Assembly: GCF_945859705.1 (NCBI RefSeq)
Contig: NC_079136.1
Coordinates: 1,405,501-1,469,500 of the forward strand
Reading direction: 5' to 3'
Length of the DNA: 64,000 nt
From: Episyrphus balteatus
Taxonomy: Eukaryota; Arthropoda; Insecta; Diptera; Syrphidae
Under the pieces are notes generated by a model that did not search any database, was not told where the DNA came from, and saw only the letters and a list, made by a program, of their open reading frames with translations. Shown here piece after piece: positions 49,400 to 60,450 of this stretch. Position numbers and translations under genes: made by a program. Position 1 is the first letter of the stretch. Every line of letters begins with the position of its first letter.

Positions 49400-50478
49400 C
49401 AGGGTGTCCCAAAAGTAATGGATCAAACGAAATATACTGATAGGCCAACTTTAGGGCTCTCAGAATTTGGTAACTTGTTCATCCCAAATCCTTACGGTTT
49501 TCGATTTAATGCAGTTTTTGTGAAATTTCGAAAAATACCGACTTTGCAAGAGTATTTTGCCTCCTCCGCTCATAATTGATTTTAGTTTTTTACAATTTTT
49601 TCACTAAAACATTGCCTAATAATAAGAAATAATTAATTAATCAAAATATTTTTTATTTCATATGCCATTTTGCTGCAAATAAATTAACAGTTCCATGTTT
49701 TATAAAAACTCAGTTTCTTACTTTTATTTCAGAGCAACATCCTAAAAAAAATTTGTATGGTGCGACAGTGGTTTATTATTTTGAAAACTTGCCGTGTTAT
49801 TGCAGTTTTCAAAAAATGTATACAAATTTCCAAAGTTGAAATTAGAACGAAAGATATTACAATTTAAAAGCAACAAAACAGGGCTTTTTAGAGAAAAATA
49901 ACAAAGAAAAATAAATACATTTTCTCGACTGTTGTTTGTTTATTTCTTTTTGAATAAAAGAACCGATTTTTGTTTATTATTTTGCTCTGAAAACCTCTGT
50001 TTTTTTTTCATTCAAATTGTAATATCTTTGGTTCTAATTTCAACTTTGGAAACTTTTATGCATTTTTGAAAACTGCAATAACTCGGCAAGTTTTCAAAAT
50101 AATAAACCATTGTCGCACCATACAAAATTTTTTTAGGATGTTGCTCTGAAATAAAAGTAAGAAATTGAGTTTTTATAAAACATGGAACTGTTAATTTATT
50201 TGCAGCAAAATGGCATATGAAATAAAAAATATTTTGATTAATTAATTATTTCTTATTATAAGGCAATGTTTTAGTGAAAGAATTTTAAAAAATAAAAATC
50301 AATTATGAGCGGACGAAGCAAAAGACTGTTGCTAAGTCGGTATTTTTCGAAATTTCACAAAAACTGCATTAAATCGAAAACCGTAAGGATTTGGGATGAA
50401 CAAGTTACCAAATTATGAGAGCCCTGAAGTTGACCTATCAGCATATTTCGTTTGATCCATTACTTTTGGGACACCCTG
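49400..50478. mobile_element. Complete palindromic Tc1/mariner-like MITE (giant hairpin)
   Basis: Starts CAGGGTGTCCCAAAAGTAAT after TA (49398-49399) and ends with the complement before TA (50479-50480). The two halves are inverted copies over almost the whole 1079 bp and meet near 49930. For example, GCAACATCCTAAAAAAAATTT at 49735 pairs with its complement at 50120. The TA target and CAGGGTGTCCC terminus fit Tc1/mariner. No transposase can be encoded by such a palindrome. Partial copies lie at 1-182, 1979-2285 and 59729-60450. Confidence 0.93.
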
Positions 50479-51018
50479 TATATGGCTTAAGTTTAACTGC
50501 TTAAATGTTTAGAAAATTTTAAGTACAAAATTTGTTCTAGTACCTACAATAAATCAGAAAAAAAAAGGTTATACACTATTGAAACTTGTCAAAAAGTTTG
50601 CTATTGGGATAAAAACATAAAAACCAAGGATCAAAAAATCCTTTAAAAAATTGGGTGTTTTTTTTTCGCGGAAAAGAGGGTCAAAAATATAGCGAAAAAA
50701 AAATGTTTGTGGAATATGATGATGTGACACATGTTTTTAGGTATTTTTATTTATGCTAAATCTAATGATATAAAAATAAAGTCAATACGATTGCTCCAAA
50801 AAAAAAGTTATTGCTCATTAAAAACAAGGGTGCTTGTTTTTTGACTACAACAGGTTGAGTTATGTGCGAGAAAGGTATCATAACAGCTGACATACATTTT
50901 GTTAGTTTTTTAAAAGTTTCGTTTCTTATAAGAACTAAGAATCTACAGAGTCTACAAAATTATCTTAAGTGAAAGGGTGTTTTTTGTTTTAAATGATGAA
51001 ATTCGGAATTAGTATCTA

Positions 51019-51502
51019 CAGTAAAACCCGGATAAGTGCCTCTCGCTTAAGTGCCTAACCCGCATAAGTGCCTTTGTTTTTTAGAACCAAAATTTTAAGG
51101 ATTTTTTCATATAAAACTCATCTTTTAAGTACCTTTCGCTTAACTGCCTTTCCCGCTTAACTACCTTCTATTTTAAATACTTATAATTGAATTTACTTGC
51201 AGGAAATTCTTTTAAGTACACATTTGAAACAAGTTTCAGCAGTAATAAAAACTTCATTTAATTTTAGATTCAAAAATTCTACTAAAAGTAGAAACTAAGT
51301 AGTTAGTTATTTTAAACTTTCAAAGTTATTTTGTTTATGAAGATTCTGTTTTTAATAAATCAAACATGTTTTTTTTTATTTTTAAGTAAATATAGAGATA
51401 AGTGACTATGAGCACTTAAGCCGGTTCTTGTAAGTAACTTACCTGCTTTAGTGCCTAACAAAACGGGGCATTTAAGGTGAGGTACTTATCCGGGTTTTAC
51501 TG
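51019..51502. mobile_element. pogo/Tigger-like MITE, intact copy
   Basis: 484 bp, ends CAGTAAAACCCGGATAAGTG and its complement, TA on both sides (51017-51018, 51503-51504). It is the reverse orientation of the 18.4 kb copy and lacks that copy's 1286-bp insert, so it serves as the empty site. Internal CTTAAGTGCC / CGCTTAAGTG motifs near both ends are inverted. Confidence 0.92.
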
Positions 51503-51787
51503 TACCACAAAAACTGGTACAAAAATGTTACCCTAATGAAAATTGGCACAAATGTTTAATTTATAACAGAAACCAAGAATATAAGCAGTCTATAAAAATA
51601 TTTTAGGTGAAAGGGTGTTTTTTTTGGCAAATAAGGATAATTCGCTATAAGTCCGATAAAATAAAAGTTATAAAATATACCCTTACGAAATTTATTAAAA
51701 ATGTTGTTTTTCGCATAGGAATTTCGAATAAAATAAGTCTATACATTTTTTTCATGTGAAAGGGTGTTTTTTTAATTTAGAGAAAAT

Positions 51788-52080
51788 GTGGGTATATTGG
51801 AAAAAGCAATATCATACAACGTTCCAACACGAAATAGAAAGAAAGGTAGGCCTAAAAACTCCTGGTACAAGCAAATGCAAAACCACCAGCATTCAGTTGG
51901 CCTTAGAAATGGAACAATACAAAACCGGGAGGCTTGCCGCCGATTTCTGAGGTCAACCCGGAGAACCCCACAGGCGGATCACTAGTGTGAAGCAGTTACG
52001 TGGGATAGTTATGATCCCCTCGACATCGAGATCATAACAGCGCCGAGAAAAAGGAAGAAGAAGTGGGTATATTGGAAAAA
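51788..52080 (+). mobile_element. 5'-truncated LINE 3' end with 18-bp target duplication
   Basis: GTGGGTATATTGGAAAAA occurs at 51788-51805 and again at 52063-52080, bracketing a 257-bp insert. The insert opens in frame and reads a reverse-transcriptase ORF tail: RNRKKGRPKNSWYKQM followed by NREACRRFLRST, ending in TAG at 51983-51985. GRPK.(S/T)W and N/DR..(W/C)RR are typical of the extreme C terminus of non-LTR retrotransposon polyproteins. The short 3' UTR ends in GGAAGAAGAA, a simple-repeat tail rather than poly(A). Truncation plus a long duplication fits target-primed reverse transcription. The LINE clade cannot be fixed from so short a piece. Confidence 0.85.
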
Positions 52081-52330
52081 CTACGTTATAATAGTGATTC
52101 CCTATTGAAATTCAGCAATCATTTTATTTTTGAGATTGGAAATAAGAATCTTAAGTGTCTATAAGAATATCATGGTTAAAAGGGTGTTTTTTTTTTAGTG
52201 AAAACAAAATTGATGCATTTCGGATAGAAAGCAAGAATAAAGGGCTTTCAAAAAAAAGATTTTCGGCGAAAGGGTGTTTTTTTCGAAGATAAAGTAAAAT
52301 CCGGAAATAAGGTGTGCAGACAAATTGATC

Positions 52331-53505
52331 TCATTTTCATTGATGCTGGACATTCTCCTTTTAACTTTTTTCCTTTCTGAAATAAACGCGAAATAAGTCA
52401 GACAGTCTACGATTAAATTAAATCGTTTATCAAAGTATTCACTCCTATTAATCATAATTTTCTGCTTCTGATTATCAAACAAAAAATTTGTTTGTGTTGT
52501 CAATATGAAGTAAATACAAGTCTCCTACATTTAGTTGAAAGCAACCAAATGTTCTACGGAAATAACTTGAGAACTCCTTTGAGAATTTCCTGTATCCCTG
52601 TGCAATTATAGGATAAAAATATCAAAATTTCAGAGAAGATAAACCTATTTATGGTTCAATATTTTGTATATTAAGTAAGTTTCAAACCACTTCAGAGGAG
52701 AACAATTTCATTTTCTTGTCAATCATTTTGGAAAAATATCATTTTCATGTAGCTTAATACACTTATCCTCATATTGTCTGGAAAAAAATGCAAACACGCG
52801 CTCTTAATTTATGCAAATTTCATAACAAAAACATGTAAAAACCATTACTATACACCTCACAAAACCTACTTCAATGATGTGTATTTTTTTTTACATAATG
52901 AATTCTTGACTATCTACATATTGTTGCGGCAGGCAACAAAAACAATAACAAAATAAAAAAAAAAAATCGTTAAAACACCCACACGCAATATTTAAGGGAA
53001 AACGGAAACAGACGATTACTCAACTAATGCGTTAAACATTCATTTTATTCCTTAATCGATCCCCTAAGAGTCTCTATATACTGTTATTTTTGTTTTCGTA
53101 ATAACTCAGAAGGGCTTCTCTCCTCTTTCCTTTTTTTTTTTTTTTTGTTCTTCAACATCAAATATGTAGTACAACCTAAGGCAGCGGAAGGCGGGTGTTG
53201 AAGGTATATAACGCTGCTGTTCAACATACATGCCTTTACTCATTTAAACCGAAACCATCTAAGTGCTGCTTACTTTTCGTCGCTCTTGCATCACCTGAAT
53301 CTGAAGCCCTCCCTTAACCAAAACTTGATGTTACACATTATTTGAGAAATATTTGCAAAATGTTATAAATGTCAAGCTTATGTGGGTACAGTGCTGAGAA
53401 AAAAAACAATATGATTCCTTGAAATCCCAGGAGGATATGAAGGAATTTTGAACTTTAAAGATGTTGGAAGTTTCTTTTAACCAAGTGTTCAAGGGGTTTC
53501 CCGAA
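52331..53505. other. Unique-looking non-coding DNA
   Basis: No gene supported. Poly-T near 53130. Confidence 0.45.
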
Positions 53506-53651
53506 TAAAAATTGAATTCCACCGCACCACCGCTGCACCACATCCGCATAGCGTTTTAAGTGGACGTGGTGCGGCGAGTTTTCCCGCCAAACGGGTGGTG
53601 CGGCTGTGGTGCGGTGGATTTTTGTTTTGTTTTTTCTTTAAAAATTCAATT
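53506..53651. repeat. GC-rich hairpin built from GTGGTGCGG units
   Basis: CCACCGCACCACCGCTGCAC (from 53519) pairs with GTGGTGCGGCTGTGGTGCGG (53595-53614), two differences. AAAATTGAATT outside the left arm pairs with AATTCAATTT outside the right. GTGGTGCGG or a variant occurs three times in direct orientation (about 53566, 53595 and 53606). It is GC-rich and stands out sharply from the AT-rich surroundings, probably a small MITE. Confidence 0.65.
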
Positions 53652-56600
53652 TCTATTTGTACTCGGGTTTGGGGGCTTCTGTTCATCAATTTTGAGAAGG
53701 ATCCCAAACTCTATTAATATAATTGTTTTCACCGTACTATAATTACGCAAACACACTTCAACACTTCGACAGTTCATCCCAACAAAACATGGCAACGGGT
53801 TTTAAAGAAATTTTCTGTGCAAAATATTTTTCCAGCACAAATGTTAAATAAAGTCATAGAACATAATTAAAAATCACACCCTCACTAGAAAGCGAAGCCA
53901 GTTCTCTCTCTGTCTCTCCATTTATTGATAGGGGAGGAAGGGCGAAGGGGAGACATAATTTTCATGGTGCGGCGTACGACATGACACACGAGTCATAATA
54001 AAAAGTCTCCTAGCAACGATGAGGCGCGCACTGGGCTAACGAATGAAAAAAAAAGACGAAGGACAAAAAACTGCTTTTTATAGACAAGAATTTCAGAAAT
54101 GTGAAAGCCCATCATGATGTTTGGTCGTATGTATTTGTATATATGAAAACCAGCAGAGGGGGGATAATGGAGGATAAAAATCGGCTAAAAGTCACGAATC
54201 TATCCTCGAACCTCGTCGACCGGCAAAAAAAATGAATATGATTTGTGTTTAGGGTTTTCATCATTGCTTTTTCACACGAAGCTTTCGTCTTCTTATTTTT
54301 TCTAGTCCTTAGTATTTTTTGTTGTGGCAGGCGGGGGTGTGCTGAATTCGAGTTCGAGGGCCATTAACCTTCTTGAATTTTGAATTGAAACTCTACGCTA
54401 GGGGTTGCGTGCTCTCCTAGGCGCAGGCATTGAAACTTTTTTGTGTTTTCTTACAAACTGAATGAGTTTTGCAAATTTTTGAAAACAATAAAGACGCGAT
54501 ATCCGGGGTTTGATAACATTTGCCGCCACACAATGGCGTGCTCGGCGCAAAGAAGATAGACACATTCGATTCAAAAACAACGTTCTCATTCTCAATAAAG
54601 TTTGGAAAAGTTTTCAGCTTTTAGCATTAAGTATAGAGATGTATTGTTTAGTGATTGTCATAAAAATATTATTTTGATATTTTTGGTAGGTTTTGATGAC
54701 AAATTGTAGAAGCATAAAAATTTTGTTTTTTTTTTAAAGGGTGTTTCTTTTTTGTTTGTCAATATATGCGATGAAGGTTGAGAAAATTCCTAAAATTCGT
54801 GTTGAAATTAAACCTTTGAAAAAACTTATAGTTATAATTTTACCGAGGTAAGGTTAGGTTAGGTAAAACCGATGTAAACTTGAATTGCGAAAAATTCTCA
54901 ACTCAAAGGGATTTTCGAAAAAGCAAAGTGAGTATAGTGCATTTACCGTTGCTGTTTTTATTATAACGGTGCAAAAATTTAATCCATGTTTCTTAACCCT
55001 TTCGAACCCAAGCTATGAAAATCAATATTAAAAAATGTATTTTCGGTATTATCGGGTCAAAAACATCACAACTAAGAAATGTGAAATGATAAAATTTTGA
55101 AACGCCAAACGAACATAAGATTTTTTGCATAGAGAATATGCACCAAACATGTTGAATTCAACTTAGGATTTTTCAGAGAGGAAAAGAGATATTAAAACGA
55201 TTTGAACGGATTTTAAAAGAAAAAATTTACTCCTTTAAGAAACCGCTACAAATGTAAATATAAAAAACTCGGCCCCAATAAAAAGAAACTGTGTTAGAAA
55301 TTGCAGATCGATAGTTTTGCAGAAGGAAATAGCTTTGCACTTAATGACACTGCCTTCACAGTTATGCAGACAACTTAAAATAGTCCTTCTCTCTACGAAG
55401 GTCACAAAAATAGGAATTTAGCCCTCGGGGCCCACTTAGTTAATTTTTTTTTTCCTTTGAAAAATCACCGGTTGGAAATTCGACTTTCACGACATGTTTT
55501 TTTTTTATTGGAGGCGAGTTTCTTTTCTTGGTTTGTAAAGTGGTAATTTTTGAGAAGTTTTGTTCTTCTCAATTGTTTACCACTTCTGACAACCAGTTTT
55601 GCCGTCGTTAAACAGCATTTTATACCGGTTTTTAGCTTAATTTTTAGCGCGAAGTCATGCTGTTCTGATCATTGCACATCCATCGGCCCATGTTGTGACT
55701 GAGTTACATCGGCTTTTAATGTTGTTTCTATACCCTTGGATATTGCGCAAATAATTGCTTACTAAATTTTAACTTGTGTTTGTTTTTGTCATAATGCATC
55801 GTTAGTTTCGGCCTAATTTAAAGACTTCTTTTATTTTCTTCATTTTTTTTCGCGCCTAAAGCTTTTTCACCACCAGTTTTCATCCTTACACGTAATACAC
55901 AATCAGATTTATTGGCAGACAAAATTTTGAGTCCAACTGACCCATGCAACTCATAATTTATTAACATTTTTGCTTTTGAACCTATTCAGATGAGCCAAAA
56001 AATATGCTTGATTTTATGACTAGATTTGGTCCAGCTACCGTGTGAGAAGAACGGTAGGCCCTAGGTCATTTTTTTTTTCTCCTAAACTAAGCGCATAAAG
56101 ATGTTCTCTCGTTACATATATAAAAAAGATGTGCCATTGCATTAAATACCAAGACAGGCTAAAAGTAAGATGAACTAAGATGTGAACCTATTTAGATGAG
56201 CGGCAGTGTATCTAAAGAAGTCACTGTAATGTCTCCCACTCAGAATCCTTCACCTTTTTTATTTAAAGTAAATAAGACTTAGTATTTACAAACGCTTTGG
56301 ATTTGAGGTCACTTGAACGTTAAAATTGAATTTACAAGTTTAAGTTTTTTGATTTCATTTAAAATTGGCCTTAAATAAACTATTTTCTTTTTCTCCCATG
56401 TGTGGGTGGAACACATGGCAAAAATTGACATCAACAATCCATTTTTTATAAAAAGACAATCGAAACTATGAATGTTTTTTTTACTGCAGAAAACATTCAT
56501 AGTTTTACCACACAATTAGTTTTTTTTTTGTCCCTACCGTGAAAATAAAAAAGACTGTCTATTTTGAAAAAAAATTAAGGTTGTGTGTCATTTTACAAAT

Positions 56601-59442
56601 TTTGTTTAATTATTAGAAGAACTTAAAAGGGAAAGTCCACTATACAATTATTCCACCCGTGACGATGTAATGCCCCAAATACAGTTCAATTTATTTTAAC
56701 TACAAAACGAAAGCCAAAAAAAAGATAAAAGCTTTGTAAAATAAAAATATTAAGCAGTCAGAGTGTTTAATATAAAATAGAATAGCCCAGTTCATTTATC
56801 GGGTGCGTACACTCAGGGAAAAGCCACCATAAAACAACGTAAAATCAGTGAAAACCACATTGATTTAACTATTATTCGGAATGATTTTGCGTTGAAGATG
56901 AACAATTTAAAATCAACGTGGAAAAAAGGTTAATTTATTATGGTTTCGTATCTTAAAGTCACATAAATCAAAGTAGTTCATCTTTGAAACAACGACGTTT
57001 CAACTTCAATTTATTTTTTCCCTCAGTGTATAGGATTTAATTTCAATTTTATGTTTAAGCATTGAAACAGAAAATTTATACAACAAAACATTAATGATGA
57101 CATTTCTAATTATTAATTAATGTCAATAGGTAATCACTGAAACAAATAAAAATGGGTTTATAATTCAAATACAATTTTATTTTAATATATTATGCAGAAT
57201 GTTGGATTTAAAAATATGTAAATTCATTTTGAAAATCATCGTTTGTATCTAATTTTATTTAAATTTTATTTAACAAAATTTATTTTAGAAAAAAAAAAAA
57301 CACATTTCAAACCAAATGTAAGGCTTTCATTTTAAATCCCAACACTACAAGTGTTATGGCTTTAGTCTAAACTGAATGCCAAATGTTCCCATGGCACCTA
57401 GAGTAAATTGAGTTCGAAAACAAATAAAACCAATTACTCTCGTTTGATGTACTGTACTCGTACATAAATATAACCAACAGGGGAATATTTGTATTTGCAA
57501 TTGAATGCAACAAACAGAAACACGCAACCCATCATGGGAAATGGTGATGTGAATTCATTTTCTTTTGACGCAATTGACTAAACAATGCAATATTCAGGTA
57601 TTTTATTAGAAACATGTAAACAGAAAAAACATACCATTTTTTGTTTGTTTTTAATTTGGAAAACAGTATAATTATGTTTTTCAAAAGAAAAAAGGAGCAA
57701 ATTACACTCAGTTTGTAAGTTATAATTATTAGATTACTCATTTCTACCTTTAAAAAAATATGTCAAAATGTATAGACAATGAAAAAAAAAGGACTTATTT
57801 TTACCAACTAGCGAGAAACAAATGCTTTCTTGCATTCGGTGCTTTTTTCAAAATAAAGTATACAAATTATTTAAGTAAAAATAAAGGAAATATACAAAAT
57901 ATTTTTTCCTTGACATAAAACGTGGAGTACATGCAAAAGACAATATGTTAAGTAAGGAAGTCAGGAGTGCTGTGCGCTGGGAGTATACTTTATTGTTTTG
58001 TTGAAGAAACGTAGACATCAGTTGCTATTATTTAGAGTGCAATAAAATTGTCAAGGACTTCTGCAAGTTCTATTTTGTGAATTGCATGCACACCACGTTT
58101 TTTGTCAAAAGAAATATATTTTATACTTTTTAGTTTTTGGTAGAAAACGTGGTCTAATTTTGTATATGTATACGTATAAAGTTTTAAAAAATATAATATG
58201 TAGTTATTTAAATTTTATTTATTTCCTCTTTTTGTTTTTGTTTGTTATTATTTTGTTACCCGTTTTATTGAAACACATCTCGAAACATGAAATGTTAATC
58301 CGAAAGATCTACTATAACTATCAAAGTAGTTGCAATAAGAAGATCTGTTAGCGGAGATACATTGCAAGGGCGGGTGCTTTCGCCACTCCTGTAAAATGGT
58401 GTTCCACTTATTTTCGCAGACGAAACCAAATATATTATTGGTCTTATTTTGGATAGAAAAGATAAGAAAACAATAAGAAAAGTCACAGTGGAACTCTTCG
58501 CCTGCAAAAAAAGCTATATTGAGAAAAATTGGGGACTGGAGACTCTGATAATGTTCTGCTCTTTCTTTGAAACATATTTTTTTGAGAAAATACAAGTGAT
58601 CTAATCACAAAGACATCTCCAACATTTACCGCTTTATTAAAAGGTTCAACTGGTTAAAGTAGTGAGCAGATTCCTTGCATTATCTTTGTACCACAACGGA
58701 CCTAACACCTAAGTGCTAGTGATAAAATCATAGTTGATAAAATCATCAAGTTCTCGCTAAGGCTATTGAAGTATTGATCGTTATTGAACTCTGCAAGGAA
58801 CACTGGGACACTTGGTCAAAAACTTTAAATTTAATTGAAAACTAAGAAACAAATTGTTCAAATAATGTGTCCCAAACAATTTTCACCAATTTTCTATCAA
58901 CCATTTAAACATCCAATTTTATCTCGCAAAAATGAGAGAACAAAATTGGCAGCAATCTTTTGCCAATTTTCTCTCAAAAAATTGGCCGAATTCTCGCAAT
59001 CATATGAACTCGTCTAAGCATACAATTTTTCTTATTTTCAAATAATTGGACGATTGTCGATTAATTGGTCATTGGATGATGTTCAATTGTCCAATTTGAA
59101 AAAAAAAATTAGTTCGAAATTTTTTTTTGTACCTAATTTTTTTTTCAAAATTTTGAAATTTAAAATAAAATCCTTAACATTTCCATAAAGCAGCTTTAAA
59201 AAAAATTTATTGACTTTACAAAAAGGTAAAGCATGTAATATGTATATGTATGTATGTATATGTAATTCATAATATTTTTTTTTCTAAGGTAAACTTCTAA
59301 AAAAAAGTTTCATACTCTCCGTCAGCTGTGGCAGTTGTTAGCCGATTTTCTCCTATAATTTGTCTAATTTTTGGATAAAATTATCCCACCGTATATAAAC
59401 AGACAATTTTCACTTGGTATAATATTGACAATTGGCAGGATA
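53652..59442. other. Long non-coding stretch
   Basis: No supported gene or mobile element with recognisable ends over 5.8 kb. A minus-strand frame of 115 codons (58248-58595) overlaps other frames and is unrecognised. An isolated AAGGGTGTTTC mark occurs at about 54738. CAATTTTC/ACCAATTTT-rich text at 58850-59060 is low complexity. Confidence 0.4.
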
Positions 59443-59453
59443 TTGGTTTGCTA

Positions 59454-59650
59454 CCCGTATAAACTTAGCATGACAACTTTTGAAAAGTTAATTTTTTTTT
59501 TGGCTCAGTAATTGCCGCATAATTGCCGTGTTTATGCCGTGAAGTCAAAAAAATTGCCGCGCGCTTAATTTGTTTAGTTTAGTTTAGTTAGTTTAGTTTA
59601 GCCAAAAAAAAATTAACTTTTCAAAAGTTCTCATGCTAAGTTTATACGGG
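59454..59650. mobile_element. 197-bp MITE with 50-bp ends and 11-bp target duplication
   Basis: Flanked by TTGGTTTGCTA on both sides (59443-59453 and 59651-59661). The terminal inverted repeat starts CCCGTATAAACTTAGCATGA and extends about 50 bp with one mismatch and one T-length difference. A 9-11 bp duplication with long terminal repeats is the pattern of Mutator-like (MULE) elements. The 97-bp interior contains ATTGCCG repeats and TTTAG repeats. High arm identity suggests recent activity. Confidence 0.88.
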
Positions 59651-59728
59651 TTGGTTTGCTATTGGAAGACTTTTGACAGTTCGGCCAATATTGGAGCTTT
59701 TATGAGCTTTTTTTTCTTTATAGCTATA

Positions 59729-60450
59729 CAGGGTGTCACAAAAGTAGGTAATGAATCAAACGGAACATGCTGATTGGGAAACTTAAGGGCTCTCAGAATT
59801 TGGTAACATGTTCATCCCAAATCCCTACGGTTTTCGATTTAATGCAATTCTTGTGAAATTTCGAAAAATCCCTACTTTGCAACAGTATTTTGCTTCGTGC
59901 GCCCATTGTTGATTTTTGTTTTTTTAAATTCTTTTACAAATACATTGCCAAATAATAAGGAACAATTAATTAATCAAAATATTTTTTATTCCATACGTCA
60001 TTTTGCTGCAAATTAACTAACAGTTTCAAGTTTTATAAAAAATCAATTTCTAACTTTTATTTGGGAAAGACACCGCAAAAAAAATTTGTTCGGTGTGAGG
60101 ATGGTTTATTATTTAAAAAAGTTGCCCTGTTATTGTAGTTTTCAAAAATGTATAAAAGTTTCCAAAGTTGCAAAGAATATTGAAAAAAAAATTCAAAATC
60201 ACTTTTTCACCTTTAAACTAATTTTCAAAGTTGCAGTTAGATCGCAAAATATTACAATTTGAATTCAACAAAACAGGGTTTTTTAAAGTAAAAATACAAA
60301 CAAAAACAGAGCCTTTTGTTCAAAGAAAAATAAACAAATAACAGTTCGAGAAAATGTGTTTATTTTTGGTTGTTTTTTTGCGATCTAACTGCAACTTTGA
60401 AAATTAGTTTAAAGGTGAAAAAGTGATTTTGAATTTTTTTTTCAATATTC
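59729..60450 (+). mobile_element. Left half of the palindromic Tc1/mariner-like MITE family
   Basis: Begins CAGGGTGTCACAAAAGTAGG after TA (59727-59728) and follows the family's left arm. It then carries its own inner hairpin (about 60165-60245 against 60370-60450, with TTTGAAAATTAGTTTAAAGG). The outer right arm is absent. A four-base insertion (AGGT) in the AAAGTAATGG segment distinguishes it from other copies. Confidence 0.85.

Larger units (their letters stand above)
50640..52330. repeat. AGGGTGTTTTTTTT repeat cluster 2, with two nested insertions
   Basis: Same family as 43180-44352, with GGGTGTTTTTTT marks near 50654, 50990, 51611, 51766, 52181 and 52271, and the shared CTATAAGTCCGATAAAAT block at about 51645. 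It is interrupted by the pogo-like MITE (51019-51502) and the LINE fragment (51806-52062), which shows the family is older than both. Confidence 0.65.

Noticed and set aside
58248..58595. 115-codon minus-strand frame
   Set aside because: Overlapped by other frames, and its Cys/Phe-rich residues match no known domain. No start or promoter context.
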